From NCBI GenBank assembly GCA_008360955.1, contig LUCM01006372.1, forward strand, positions 355,844 to 419,843: a DNA stretch of 64,000 nucleotides, read 5' to 3'. A program made the translations under genes and the position numbers. This DNA comes from Fasciolopsis buskii (Eukaryota; Platyhelminthes; Trematoda; Plagiorchiida; Fasciolidae). This document shows positions 1-13,300 of this stretch, piece after piece; position 1 is the first letter of the stretch, and the number at the start of each line of letters is the position of its first letter. Below the pieces are notes generated by a model that was not told the DNA's origin, searched no databases, and was given only the letters and a program-made list of their open reading frames with translations.

Positions 1-959
1 TTTGGAGCAGATGGAGTGCCTGTTCTAAAGACTGGACCTTTGAACCCATTGTCTTGTTCCTAACCTCCGAGTTCCTCACAAAGTACTTCCACCATATTCT
101 ACCAATACCACAAACACGGCGGTCTTCAACCACCGAAAGTCTTCGCACAGCTGCTCTCAACGGTCAAACTTCTGGGCTACATGGCAATACAGACCTCAAT
201 GCTCCAGTGTATGCTCGGCATTTGACCGATAATCACACATCACAACGACAGTACAGGTGATTCGAATTGGTAAATGCAAATCGGGTCTTCTGTATGTACG
301 AAAATATTTCATCTCGTGTACGAACACCAGAGGACAGAGCTGCCTAAGTAATTGACTCTCTTCACCAAATCCAGTTGTTCCCCTACAAGAACAAGGTTCT
401 GCATTGAGCCACTCCAGTCCTGAAATAGCATTTTACACTTCAAAAGTGCAAAACGCATCCCATACGTACTTAGACTATCGTTCAGAAGATCGAAAAGTGT
501 TGGTTTGGTTCACCTCTCATTAGTACAACTGGGCTCCACTTATTTGAAGTCATTTTGTTCCCAGTTGTGGCAAGTATCTGTGATACCATTCTCAAATGAA
601 GACAGAGTTATTTCTGTGGACATAGGAATGACGAAATTGTAAAGAAATTCTGATGAGCAACACTTGTCGTGGTGAACCAATCAGCCAATCAATCAGTCGG
701 TTGGTCAATTTGTGCACTATAATCTGTGTTGCCAGGTGAAAGATTACAAATTCTATTGAATATTTACAATATTTATAATGTTCTAATCAACAGAATGATA
801 TTCAATATGCCAACGAAATTTCATAGCGTGGACATTGTCATCGTTATTACTATTTCTGACCCCCTGAAGTGACACATTTAAGCTGTTTCACGTGCAGGCT
901 CTGAAATAATAAGTTGTACAACAAGTAACGCTTTAATTAGGTTTGCAGTGATGACAATT

Positions 960-1140
960 GCGCACTACCTTGTTTCGTTCGCCGCTGTTTGTCCCGGGTT
1001 AGCGTCTCGATTCGGGCGAGACAGCTAAACCCCGCCGACGGTATTCTAAATTGTATAGTGCTTTCATACGTCTGCAACCGTGAATTGGGCGATGATACAA
1101 CATAATGAATAAAAATACATACATAGACAGACTGATCTAA
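960..1140 (+). mobile_element. Possible tRNA-like SINE related to family B
   Basis: TTTGTCCCGGGTTAGCGTCT followed by CGATTCGGGCG parallels the B-box region of family B. The downstream body differs, and the segment ends in an ATGAATAAAAATACATACAT tail. This could be a separate SINE family sharing a tRNA-like head. Only one copy is seen. Confidence 0.4.
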
Positions 1141-1384
1141 TGAATATTTACAAACTAAACTAAACAATTGCCCAATTGAGCAGAATGCACGCCGTGATCA
1201 ATGAAGACTGGCCCAGTGTGTGTTCAGTTTGCTGGCAGACTTAATGAACAACCGTCCGGCTGCAGATTTTATACTGACTGGCTCTTTATCTTTTCCTACT
1301 AGTCTGAACTATTCAAATGAAGGAGGTCTAAGTTGGATATACTCTCCATTCTTTTGCACATAGTCCATTTGTTGAATCCAACTG

Positions 1385-1470
1385 GGAAACATTTTCGATC
1401 TCAATGGGATTCGAATCCATGTAGAGACGCGACCTATGCACTTGCACCGCGTGAGCTATACCACTTATCA
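1385..1470 (-). repeat. tRNA-like sequence with A and B boxes (SINE head or tRNA pseudogene)
   Basis: The minus strand reads TGGTATAGCTCACGCGG (A-box-like), and about 35 bases further TGGATTCGAATCCC (B box). The spacing fits a tRNA-derived promoter. Acceptor-stem pairing is not convincing, so a functional tRNA is unlikely. Confidence 0.45.
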
Positions 1471-2314
1471 CTGTCCATTAGGTCCAATCGTTTGAGCGCC
1501 AAATGCGGTACTCATTAACGGTTTTATCCCACAACTGTTCTCCTTGCCCAGGTCAGAAGTAGGTGAAAACATGTGAAGCGTGTCTGCGCAATATTCGCGT
1601 CTCGAATGAAATCCTTAACCGACCACCTTCCCATTTCAGTGCGAATGTGTGTTAGTACAGAGTGAGAGATTGACGGTGTGATGACGCGAGGCTCACATCA
1701 TTACATTGTCTAGTAAAACTGAGGTTCAGATGCGTTCACCTGGAATCATTTTATGAATAGGTTGGAAGAAATCGTGATTTACGGTCAGAAATAAGGTGGA
1801 TTATAAAATCAGGTCGGGAAATGCAAGTAGTCCAAACATTATTGTTAGCATATACAAGACAAAAAAATTAGACTGCACGCTGTGGCGGCCAACTTGTCTA
1901 CCTATTTGCGACATTTGGCCGAAAGGAATGTTTTATTCTACATAGGTATTACTGATCGCGAAGCGGTTGTTAGTTCTTAAGTAGTAAGCGACCAAACCAT
2001 AGAAATTGGGTGCTTTCTCAAATATGCTAAACCGTCTTACCAAGGCAAATGAATCGAATTGGATAATTTGATCAGTGGACCGGTTCACAACTATTAAACC
2101 GACTTTGAATAGAACCGGTCAAACATTTGTCATTGGTCCGAAATAATTTTCGAAACAAATAGAGGGAAAGTATGTTGACTTTAGCCCAACTAACCTTGCA
2201 GGTCTACAAAGCGGCGTGTCACTTTCCCAGAGGGTTAGTTGGTGCCTGGTTCACATCACCAGTTGGTTCCAATCAGCCATTCTAACTTGTGATTAGTTCT
2301 GTCACGACGTCCAT

Positions 2315-2501
2315 GATTATTTTTGTATCTTTTATTTTTTGTCTTTTAATTACTTTATTAGTGAAATGACAATGCACATCAATTTTCAGGAAGGGGGCCG
2401 CGGCTAACGGAAGGCTGTCAAGTGGGGAAGTCGACCGGCCGTGGAAGGATTCGAACCCGTGACCCTCACATCCAAACGCCACGACTTCATCCGATCGGTC
2501 T
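2315..2501 (-). mobile_element. tRNA-derived SINE, family A (copy 1)
   Basis: On the minus strand this has a tRNA-like head (CGGATGAAGTCGTGGCG) and an internal B box GGGTTCGAATCC. The body follows (CTTCCCCACTTGACAGCC, then CTTCCTGAAAATTGATG) and an AATAAAG-containing AT-rich tail. Eight copies in the window share this order, which defines the family. Confidence 0.8.
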
Positions 2502-2509
2502 AAAATCAA

Positions 2510-4630
2510 TAGGAAGGCAGATTGCACACATTGTCAGTTGGATACAATCTGGAGATATGATTGGACAGGCAGCTGCAAACATGGAAAAAATACTTGACAG
2601 TAAAGGGTGACTTGACGTAGTGCTCCTATTCACTTGGTAGTCTGCATCGAGAATGCGTCAAAAACAATTCGTGTCTTATATAAACAAACGGTCCACAGAA
2701 AAGCAAACGATCCATAAATGGCGTTAATCTTTAATCCACTTAGTATGGCGCATCCCATGCATAACCCCCTACCACCTCGCCGATCCTAACACGCAGGTGA
2801 TAACGAATAAAGATAACTAGGAAATCCGTGAGTTTGTTTTCGATCTAGTTCATTTTGGTGTGCACTACAGGTAATCTGACAAGCCTGATCGATCTATTTC
2901 ATGTTTAACCACGGAAACATTAGACCGGTGGTTGCCAACTTCTTATCACTTAATAGGAAGCTATGCCTAATTTTACACCATCAGTATGCCCGTGAGTTAT
3001 TACCAAGCGGGGTTTTTAAAGCAGTTCATAAATTTGCATAGAAATACATCAATTGTATGGAACAAAAAAAAAACTAACATTTCGTTTGCTAACCGCAACC
3101 GTTTGGACGAAATGAACTTCAAACCTGATTTTAAGATGCAATGTATTCATTTTGATGACTCTAAACAAGCGTAACGAGTTAGCGCACGCTTATTCTCCGG
3201 TATTTCGTTTCCACTAGTTGTTATGCTCCAAGGGTTCCTTTTTTTCTTGGTGACTATAACCACTAAGAAGCTTTAGGAACAGGTATTCTTTCACGAAATC
3301 TTCTAAACTAGTTTACTTGACCGGCTGAAAATGCTCTTATTTCAGTAGTTGCCGATTTCTGATTTGTACTATATTGTATTCCACTGATTTCCGATAGACC
3401 GTAGACTTGGGATGCAGGAGTTATACTCATCTTCCACGGAATGGTTAGGCTGATTTGATCTTGTCTTTCATGTCGATCTGGTATTCGGTCAAATACGCAG
3501 GATTACGGAACCGGATGAATTGGTACTGTTGATGATCTTTCAATATTCTGCCGAGACGGAATTGAAACACGTTATCAGGTGATGTCTTGACCTGTGGTTT
3601 GGAGAATCCTACGTTTTGAGGTATATGAGAGGGCAGAATAGAAATAATGGATGAGGGAAAATTGGTCTCACCGTCATCACTCAATCCTTGCGGTGAGCAC
3701 AGACCACTACTGGCCACACTAAGTCCGATTTGTGTGACTTGGTACCCTCGAACTTTGCTGCCACGCCCAACCAAATGGACAAACTCTGTCATTATGACAC
3801 CGGGACAAACAGAACTGAATACAAGGGTCTAATTGGAGACAAACGAAGCAGAGCTATGTTGTTCAAGCCGGATTACGAAATATATGCTCCACATTATATC
3901 AGCAAAGTCTTTGGCGTTTTCCCCAATCTTTCGTGCACCTCCGTCGCTTTCTTATTCGAAACGTTAAGCGATTTGAGTAGTTCGATCTGTTCTCGATAGC
4001 ATCAACAAAATAAGACAAAGAAGCTCATTCCCAACTGGACAAAATCATGCCAAATGTGATTTTAAAAATATTGAAATGAAGAGTAGAAAGTTACGGTTCT
4101 AATGATGAATATATGTCCTGTATTTTGTATCTGTATTTCGATCAGTGAGCTATCCTGAACGTTTCATGACAAAACCCTTCGACATTCTGAAGAACTGGCT
4201 AAGAAAACTGGATAAAAACACGATGTTGTTCAAAGATTTGTCTTCCAAAGACGACAATCAAGCCGATATTATTTGTCATACACAATCCAGAGCTGACCTT
4301 AAGACGCTATGTATAGAGAAAGTGCAAATTTTGTTTACCTGAAAGCCACTTATGCGTTCATATCTAAAATAGTGAGTGCCTGGCACACTGGCTATATTTT
4401 GGGGCCAATTATTTGCCTGTTATCGTGGGATAAACTTTATCGGCCGTACAACTGCGCGCATATTTGAAAGGGGTTGTTAACCCCACTGTGCTTGAGTAAA
4501 CACGGAGAAATTCACACGAATCACGAGGACCATGCACAAACCTGTCTGACTCCAGCTCCTTAATCAATAAGAATAGAGCATCTAGAACAAATTACCCCGT
4601 TGAAGTTTGACTACCAAGAATGGCTAGGTA
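2510..4630. other. No assigned gene; one exon-like open frame
   Basis: Between SINE copies 1 and 2 no gene is assigned. The minus-strand frame 3792-3445 is the only coding-like stretch and is treated in the findings. The rest is AT-rich non-coding sequence. Confidence 0.5.
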
Positions 4631-4631
4631 T

Positions 4632-4806
4632 TACTTTTATGTTTTTTCTTTATTAATGAAATAACAACGTATATCATTTTTCAGGAAGGAGGCAGCAGCC
4701 AACCGAGGGCTGCCAAATGGGGAAGTTGCCCGGCAGTGGGAGGATTCGAACCGGCGACGTTGATGTCCAAACGCTGCAATTTTATCCGCTTGGCCCGCGG
4801 TGGCCA
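4632..4806 (-). mobile_element. tRNA-derived SINE, family A (copy 2)
   Basis: This is a minus-strand copy. The head is GGGCCAAGCGGATAAAATTG, followed by the B box CGGTTCGAATCC, the body ACTTCCCCATTTGGCAGCC and a tail with TTCATTAATAAAG. It is nearly full length. The call is by comparison with the other seven copies. Confidence 0.8.
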
Positions 4807-5374
4807 TTTTTCTCTTTGGCCGCTGATGTGCTCAGAAACAATTGATGACAGCTTTGAAGCCTCTCTGGTCCAAACGACAGCCTCGAAAATCTTTCTAAGT
4901 TCTTACAGATTCGGAACATAAGTGTCAACGGCGTCCCCGACATGGGAATTGCAACCGCCATCTGTTTCATGGACAAATTTTGGCTACTAGAATTGCAAGC
5001 TGTCCATATGCTTTATTTATTGTAAATAAGATTTAATGTTATGAAATAGGATGATTAATAATACTTGAAAGAGAACACGTCCTGTTTCTCAGAGCCGTAA
5101 TTCTGCACACTTTTCAAGCTGCACGTCGGTTTATTAGATTCACAACAGAAATTAAATTAACTTAGAACCGTGCATATTGCTCGCTAAAGCCACACGGGGG
5201 TCCAAAATACATTGAAAACCAGTTCAAATGTACTGTGAGAGCAACCGGACTGGAAAGCTTGCACAATTTATTTCGAATTATTGAACTACAGTCTTTGGCC
5301 TATGATGTACCGGAAACCCATTGCATAGTAATGCATATAGTAATTTATTTGTACTTGAAGGAATGACTAGTATG

Positions 5375-5397
5375 CATATATATATATATATATATAT
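5375..5397. repeat. (AT)n microsatellite
   Basis: An uninterrupted run of about eleven AT units. Confidence 0.9.
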
Positions 5398-6409
5398 TCG
5401 CCCTAAACGTATATCTAAAGCAGTCACCTGGATCGATCTCTAACTGTCAACGCCTGCGTGCTTGTGTGTAAACCGGTTGAATGCACTTAAATTGGTGATA
5501 GCCAGCTCAGACACATTAGCACAAATCAATGCAGTAAATTAAAATCTTCGGCATATTGACGACTAAGAATGCTTATCCACTTCATAATCATCATTCTATT
5601 TCGAACAACACGAGCTGTGACACAGAAGTGTTCTCGGTTCCAAAAGTTGCATAGTACAAATGATTCAATTGTTCCACGCAACTGTTCGGCTGAAATGCAC
5701 TAGACTTAGGAAAAGACATCATGACTGGCTTTCGGTGTGATGTATAACAGGGACTGGAGTACAAAACGTTCTGTAGAAATCCGAAGATTTTGACGGAAAG
5801 AATGCCACGGATTGATGTATTACCGTTCATTCCTGGCTATTTCGCCCTCAAATCACGTGATCAATATAAATTGGGAAATGTGAAACCCATCAACAAATTA
5901 CAAAGTCGCACAATAAGCTCGGTTTTGCAATGGGAAGAAGTACTCGCTTTCATCCTACAATATTAATTCAAACGGTGGGTACCTGATTTGAGCACTGAAA
6001 GCATATTTGCAAATCTGTTCACGTAAGACAACTTGATGAGTTCAGAATACGGTGACGTAATTGTGCCAGAGCTATTTGCAATCTCTTGGTGTGCATATAT
6101 TTGTAAAATGAACTATTTGTTTACGTGATTCCAAAAATGTCCAGTTCATATTGTGACAACAAATGTCACGTGGCTTTACGTGTATGACTGACAAGGTTGA
6201 GCAGCGTATTGAAATTTCTTGACGTTTTGTTATGCTTTTATCAGTGGTCACATGCTATCTTAATTATGCACACATATTCGGTCATCCGATGTTTAAGACA
6301 GAAATTTTCTACCGCACTATTTAATCGAAAACGACTTCTAACATTATCACCAACCTTTCTCACCTATTCCTCTATAATATACATTGATGATGATTAGCGA
6401 TCGGTTGCC

Positions 6410-7620
6410 GTGGTGATTGACCAGTCACACTACTTGATTAATTTGTCGATTAGTAGTTCATTCCAGCTAAACGCTTCCTTCCAATCACTCTTACATCATG
6501 CAGTCAAACGAATAGAATGCGCCACCCTGAGCGGTCGAACTTCTTCTGCTAGGGTGCTCGATGACCCTCTCCAGGTAGCGTACGAATTAAACACTTTGGA
6601 TGCTATGCTTTCACTGGTTCATATGATCATCAAATCCTTGGATGCATCTGCTAAATCTGTCCGATGCGCCGTCTTAGATTTTTCCTTTGAATTCGACTCT
6701 GTTCCACGGTCTTTACTTCTTGGCAAACTAGAACAGTTCGGTTGTCCCCAGAGCCTTTTGGCATGGCAATCAGACTATTTAACAGACAGAACTCAGTGCA
6801 CAAGACTGGGGAGAAATAAGTCTACCCCGTTAGTAAATAATTCTTGAGTCCTCCAAGGAGCTGTCCTTTTTCTTTAATTGTTTTCAGCACAGATCATCGA
6901 CCTACATGCCAGCTTCCCTGGTCAGTTATTCAAATACCCTGTTGACTTTGTTGTCTGTCAATCTGAATCTGGAATTTGAGATGTCCTGTACTTTTTCAAC
7001 AACCTGCCACTCATTCCTGATTTTTCTGTTCGCTCTGCCTTGAATAATGACCTGTCAAAATGTGTTTAATATGTGGTTATTTTTCTTTTTGATCTGCTTA
7101 CCCGAATTATCGTTCTTTCATAAACAATGAACCACTCGCTAGGGTAGAATCTGTCAAGTACTAAGGAATTACTGTCGATAAAACCTTAAGATGGTCCCCT
7201 CACATTTTCGATTGTGTAAAACTACTTAGAAGAATCCAATTCCGCGTAAGAAGACTGCGGCATTTCCAAGTTAAGAAAAACATGACCACCTTATTTGCCC
7301 ACTGGCGTGTTTTTCCTACTCGTTTCTTCTGTCATTTTTGCTGGTTCAACAAACGAAGATTTCAGAACCCTTAGTCGTGGTTTGCCAATGATTACTGGTG
7401 TAATTCAAACACTACCGCGGAATGAACTTTGCCGAGCATCTTTCCGCGTGCGGAAAATTCGCACATGGTTATTTCTGATTCGTCCCATCTCGTACACAAC
7501 AATCTGTCTAAATGCTATCCTCATTACCGGGACACGTTCTAACTTCGAATCCACGCCCGATCTAGCATAAATATCTACGGGAACACGACTGTTCCCTGGC
7601 CATCCGGGACTCTCACCAAT
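6410..7620 (+). mobile_element. Degenerate non-LTR retrotransposon (LINE) reverse transcriptase, 3' half
   Basis: The first 145-codon open frame (to 6847) carries a LINE reverse-transcriptase core. A leader, DAMLSLVHMIIKSLDA, is followed by motif A as LDFSFEFDSVPRSLL and then WQSDYLTDRTQ. After an in-frame stop, motif B survives as VLQGAVLF near 6850. Motif C survives as FKYPVDF near 6930, so the usual FxYADD catalytic pair has lost an Asp. The thumb region (GITVDKTLRWSPHIFD) follows near 7165 in another frame. A C-terminal LINE-like tail (SDSSHLVHNN) follows near 7480. Stops, frameshifts and the altered motifs show a dead copy. The N-terminal endonuclease part is absent, as usual for 5'-truncated LINEs. 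The clade (CR1- or Jockey-like) is not certain. Confidence 0.8.
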
Positions 7621-8587
7621 CGAGAACAAATAATGATTGATTTTCAATGAAAATCTGCCGTGAATTTCAAATATTTATTCTTTAATGTACTTTTTTTCTC
7701 CAACTCCGTATTCTGATGAGGTGGCGAATGCATCCTTTTTGAGTGAAATGCGGACAGGTAGATAAGGAAAAGTTCAAACGATACAGCAAAATACAATCTT
7801 TTGCTAGTGTTCACGGTGATCAAGTTTTCCAGTATATTCTTCCAGTGGGATAATGACTGGAAAGAAATTTCATGGGGAAACAATTCACATGCGACTGCAA
7901 CTCTGTTCCAAGGCCGGTGTGGGATGACCGACTGTGAAACTTCACAAAATATCAGATGGAACGTTATTTATTTGCTATGAATTGTCCACGTGTAATTCTA
8001 TTTGCGACACACGTGGAAGATCTGTGGCTGCACACCAGTGTGCGTGAAGTGACCAGAAGAAATATCCCAGGGAAAGGAGTAATCAGATTGGAATACACTC
8101 ACCATAGTGAATAAAGCGGGTTACGCTGGAAACTAACATCTGTGGGCTTGGACTGTGAAACTGTCTTTTAAATGAAGTGTGGAAAACGTGACTACTAAAG
8201 CAATTCATGGATATTCTGTAGAATAGACTTGACTTGCAAAATGGTATCTGAGACATCGATTTTGTGCCCATATTGAACCCAAAATACAGTCGATCAAAGA
8301 GGACATTTTGCCTGTTCAGTTGGACTTTTTTCCTTGAGCTTTCATGACCGTAGGGGTAAATTTTCACAGAACTCTTAAAATTATTCGAAAAAAATATCGG
8401 GTTCGCATTGAGAATCAAAATCGTTCTGGACAAACACAAAAAGACGAAACTTTAGGGTTACTCATTTCCTCACTTTTGGGTTTGCGATAGCCGAACTACT
8501 CGTTTTGTAGCATTTCAAGATGGCGCCATAATCGGAGTTGTCGTGTTTTCCTAATCAGCCGCAAGCAGGAAATAAATATAAAAAACA

Positions 8588-8751
8588 ATATTACTAAACT
8601 TTACCTTCCTTTATTTCACATGGAACAAATTGACAATATTTCCGAAAGAGTTTTACACTCGCGGGAATGTTTCCTTGGACTGGAGAGTATTCAAACCCAC
8701 GACGCTTGTATGTGCAGACAACAATCTTTTATTTGTTTGCAAATCGCCGGC
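8588..8751 (-). mobile_element. tRNA-derived SINE, family A (old, diverged copy 3)
   Basis: This minus-strand copy is strongly diverged but collinear. The head is GGCCGGCGATTTGCAAAC, the B box is GGGTTTGAATAC and the tail is GTGAAATAAAGGAAGGTAAAG. The body between B box and tail is hard to recognise, so this looks like an old insertion. Confidence 0.55.
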
Positions 8752-9212
8752 CAGTTTCATGAGCTCCTTACTCTAGTCCTATTTTCGACATCCAATACAT
8801 CGTTAACATTGTGGCATGCAAAAGTCTTACACTTCTGTCCCATGCAGTGACCTTAGTAGTTTTGTTTAGAAACAGACGAACAGTCCTCCTTTAATCTTCA
8901 CGCATTAGAAACTGTGAGACAAAAATAACCCTTGGTACCCTTGTCATAAATCCAAACCAATAAGGAATGATTTATACTGCCGCAGTGTATTCAGGTTTGA
9001 CAATTTTTTTCAACAACCAGTTGGTTATAATCACATCACCAATGAATTGGGAAATTTGATTGGAATTTGGACAAACCCGCCTGTACCTTGACATGTCTCG
9101 CATCTGATTTTGTGAAAACCGGAGTATCTTCTTGCATGAACCAAATTTTCAAAAAATATGAATTTTTTATTGGTTTATTTCATTTATTGCATTACATACG
9201 AGCAAACGAAGT

Positions 9213-9397
9213 AGCCGGCGGTGGCCAACTGGATAAGATCGCGGCGTTTGGACGTGAAGGTCGCGGGTTCGAATCCTCCCGCTACCAGGCAACTTCCCCA
9301 CTTGACAGCCCTCTGTCAAGTCGCGGCTCCCTTCCTGAAGATTGATGTACATTGTTATTTCTCTAATAAACGAAGCGAGAGATAACAGATAAAAAAG
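9213..9397 (+). mobile_element. tRNA-derived SINE, family A (copy 4)
   Basis: This is a plus-strand, near-complete copy. It has head AGCCGGCGGTGGCCAACTGG, B box GGGTTCGAATCC, body CTTCCCCACTTGACAGCC, then CCTTCCTGAAGATTGATG, and a tail TAATAAACGAAG ending in an A-run. It is one of the cleanest copies and useful as a family reference. Confidence 0.85.
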
Positions 9398-10199
9398 TCC
9401 TGGCTATTGGTAGCTGGCGTGACTTTAGCAAATAACTTCCAAAGTCTTGTGATTACAAAAGTTGACTTTTTGGTCACGTGATGCACTTCACATAGCACAA
9501 AATAATAAAATGTTTTGGTGCTCGCATACCACAAAACATTATTTTGGTTATTTTGTTTTTATTATCTGCAATCGACATATTTTTTTGCCGCAGTCGTTCA
9601 GACGATCAAATGTACACACGATTAACATGCACAAACAAAATTGCTAGATGGAAACTGAACCGCGGTGACATAAAATGATCAACGTATAAAGCGTAACGGC
9701 AACAGACCAATACGGCAACTAGCCGGAGAAAAAACTTAGGACAGTTTTAGTGCGTAGGTTTAAAATCGAAAGGATAGTTAACTGAACGACACATAAAGAC
9801 GGTATCTTTATCAGTTGATTTTTATACCAAACGGACAAGTGCATCAACAATGTTCGTAAATCAGCTGGGACCAATTAAACATCTGAGTTCTTTCGAAAAG
9901 GTCAGATTTTTGACGTCTTCTGCCTAAAACCAGCGACGTACTACCGATCTGTAAGCGGAAGCAGTCACATGGGGACTGGAAGGTACACATCTGAAGATCT
10001 CGTCTGTTTTTGTAAACAATTCTACCAAAGTTGGTTTGACGTGCAGCTTCGGCTGATCATTTGACCGGGAATAAATAATATCGCGTTTGATGTTGGACAT
10101 TCGGAAAAATTGATTCTATCAAAACGAGGAAATGTGGATTCACGCTACTTGTCTTTTGGGGATTTGTACTTCCGTATTGTTCATCATGCCTGACCACTG

Positions 10200-10305
10200 C
10201 CCAACTTGACATTGGCAACCATTGGAATGCTGTACACCTGTTTCATCCTTAGCAGTAGCGCGTATTTATCATTCCCAAACTTGGACACGAGACTGGGATG
10301 AACAA
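10200..10305 (-). mobile_element. SINE family B, old diverged copy 7
   Basis: On the minus strand, GTTCATCCCAGTCTCGTGTC and CTAAGGATGAAACAGGTGTA followed by CAGCATTCCAATGG match the body of family B. The head is lost and several insertions and deletions are present. Confidence 0.55.
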
Positions 10306-10309
10306 TTGT

Positions 10310-13300
10310 GATTTGATTTCTATACCTATTACGCTAGCCGAACATCAGTCACCGGACTTTCCAACTTAGAGACCTTCTAGATACCGGAACAAAAACTCGG
10401 GTAAAGACGAGCATCTTTGGAGGAGTCGGTGATTCAATCAGCGAGAGAACTGATGTCAGCCGGGATGATTACCTGTGGCGGTAATATAGTTTTACTGTCG
10501 AGCGCACATTTCAAGGGAACATTTCATTCCTTGCATAGCTGACTGTTTGAGTTCAAGAATCCAGTGTGACGCGAATTTCGTATCTCCAACAGGCGAGACT
10601 AAATAGACTAGTGGTTCTATTCGGATTACGTTGACTCCAGGAATAAGATATCCAGTTAATTCTGCATAAGAGTCGATAATTTTGCATAGAGAATCTAAGC
10701 GTGAATTCCGGTTGGCGCCTGGTGTTAGTTAAACTCAGAAGGTTGAATGGGTGCGTTAGATAATATTAGACTGAATAACAAAATCAGTCGTATCCCATGG
10801 CATGCTTCATGTAGGTTTGTCGTCAGTAAATTTATTTGTAAATGCATGAGCGCTGGAGTCTTGGTTACAATGGATTTTCACGGCAAACCTTCATTGTAAA
10901 CAATACAAATCTCGGCACTGAAACCGCTTAGCATTTTCCAATGGTTCTTATGCATAACGAAACTAAGCACCGACACTCGTACAAACCACAGCTGAATATC
11001 TTCATCGAAATATAAAAGCAGATCGTTTTAGCCTATTTCACGCAAATGATAATGACTTCCAGATTTTGTCTGGATGATTTGTGAGAACAGATATGCCTGA
11101 AAGCTTTACTAAGCGCAATTCGCTTTTCGAGGCCTTATTTGTAAAGGTAATAACATTGGCCACGACCATTTCTGTTCCCATGGCTGCTCTGGTTTCATAC
11201 CCGAATATTTTTGATTGCAGATTCGTTAAAACAACCAGCCTGGATTTCGTGGCTTAGAGTTTTTACAACACCAATGAACTTACCTACATGGCCCACATCT
11301 GTTGACCAGAACAAATGAGCACACATTGTGATTTCGTTGACAAAAGAAACAAAAGATAAGAGGTAAGCAATTTTTCTTTTCTTTTTCGCTGATCTTCTTT
11401 ATCATATCAGTTTTTCCCTAATTTACATTCCAATATGACGCACGGGATTTCAGTTCACACCAGAATCACTTGCCTTTATCTGTCAAGATATCATGACAGC
11501 TATCTACTTACTACAAACTACAATAGCATATTCGGCTTTCATTAGTCAAAATTATAAATCTAACTGTCTGCAGTTAAATTTTATGAAGAAATACTTTCAT
11601 ATTTACCGAATTTTCGACCACTGTCTTTTACCAATCTGCAGATTTCACGGGTATTAGTTCTCCAACTACAGCCACACCTATCAGAACACAATAAAAACTC
11701 CAGTGATTCTAAACAGATTTGAATTGCAACAGGAGCATTTTGGATAGTTCCTTTCATCAGCTTATTGAAATGCCGTCTCGAACGCATGCTTGGGAGACAT
11801 TCTCGACAACAGCTGATGCGGGCCACTATAAAAGTCGGCTGTCGGAGACATTGACCACAATATTATACAACCACATATAAAGTACGTTTCTCAGTTCACC
11901 CCATGAGCAAATACTGAATTCCGGCTGCAGTTACCGAGACAATAACGCGCTGTTATTTGTCACTGGAGACGACATCCGAGCACTCGTTACTTGGTGTTTT
12001 TCGGAGCTGGTGATTCGATGGAAAAGCTTAGTTTTGAAAACTCCGCGTTATGGTCCAACGCGGGAGACAGAATATGTACTGTTGGTGGTCTCTACCAAAA
12101 TTTTGGTTCTTCTCAAGCGTATAACTGACCGAATTACTTGAATTTTGTCCGCACAGGTCCCTATCTGAGGAGGGTATGTCATTCATAGAAGTTAAGCATC
12201 GATAAGCATTTTTGAGCTACATTTGAGTATTGTTTCGTGCACGAACGAAGTTCTATCGGCACTCAGACTGTGTTTAAAAGCCGGCCAAATCTCGGCGGAA
12301 TTCGCCGAGTGAATATTCTGTAATAAAGGCTGATAGCTGAAGCATTGCGGAAATTCTTTCGAAATTCCTCTACTTCACTGAAGTGGGTTGGAATTTGATA
12401 GTCCCGGTGGCCTTTTTGTCCTGTTATTGTATTTCCCACAACAAATTCCATCATCGTGCATGAGAACTGAAATTTTCTGGACAACACAGCGAAGTGATAA
12501 TGTTTGTATAATTTGGGAATTTTACGGAGCTGTTACCACCAATTCGCGAAGTAATGAAAATACCTTGGCATTGTCACTTTTCAATGAATTTGTCTTCGAG
12601 TTCATTGCTACTGATTAGAAAAATCAGTAATAAATTTGTAGATTTATCATTTTGCGAGTTTAAATCGCTCTAGCCGTTTGTATTCGACGGATCCGCGAAA
12701 TACTAGCCACTCAAATTTTCATTCTGACAATCAGTATCTATTCTTCGAAAGCCCAACTGTGATCCCTCCTGTACTTTTGTCGTCCTCTGAAAATCGCAGG
12801 CGCTAGGGTTTTTTGCTGTGTGATATTAATAGCCATGTAAATGCGTACGTTATGGAGTGCACAACATCGGCTGAAATTCATTTACATTCACCTACTCGTT
12901 GACAGTAGATTTATCAACCTTATTTTTATCATGGCAGTATTCAGAAACCAACCCAAGACTTGAATCGTCCTGCATTTTGTCAAAGATATACGAAAACAAA
13001 GCAGCTGACCTTCACAGTTCTGGTTTCACAAAATTTATGGCATGTGAACAGGCAAACGTAGACACGTTGGCACATGTGAAAGGTGGCACAGCTTCCAAAT
13101 CTCGTGAAATGGTGCGCTTTTTAAACAGAAAATAATCTGGGTCTATAGATTTATCCACTATTTTATTTTTGGAAATGTTCTGCGACAGCGGAAAGGACTT
13201 CGAATATGAAAGCAATCTGATTCTGGGAAGACGAGACCTGGCAACCTTCGCTTCAAAACTCCTATCCGCTTGACCATTGCACATTCCAAAGTACCTGGCG

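Noticed and set aside
645..700. CTGATGAGC followed by GGTGAACC
   Set aside because: Stem II does not adjoin the boxes, and the second box is not GAAA.
6197..6397. Plus-strand frame in front of the LINE
   Set aside because: It has no reverse-transcriptase or endonuclease motif. The element is recognisable only from about 6410.
9225..9290. Apparent tRNA gene (A and B boxes, TCGAATCC)
   Set aside because: This is the head of SINE-A. No closed acceptor stem is formed, and the sequence continues into the SINE body. The same holds for the other SINE heads.
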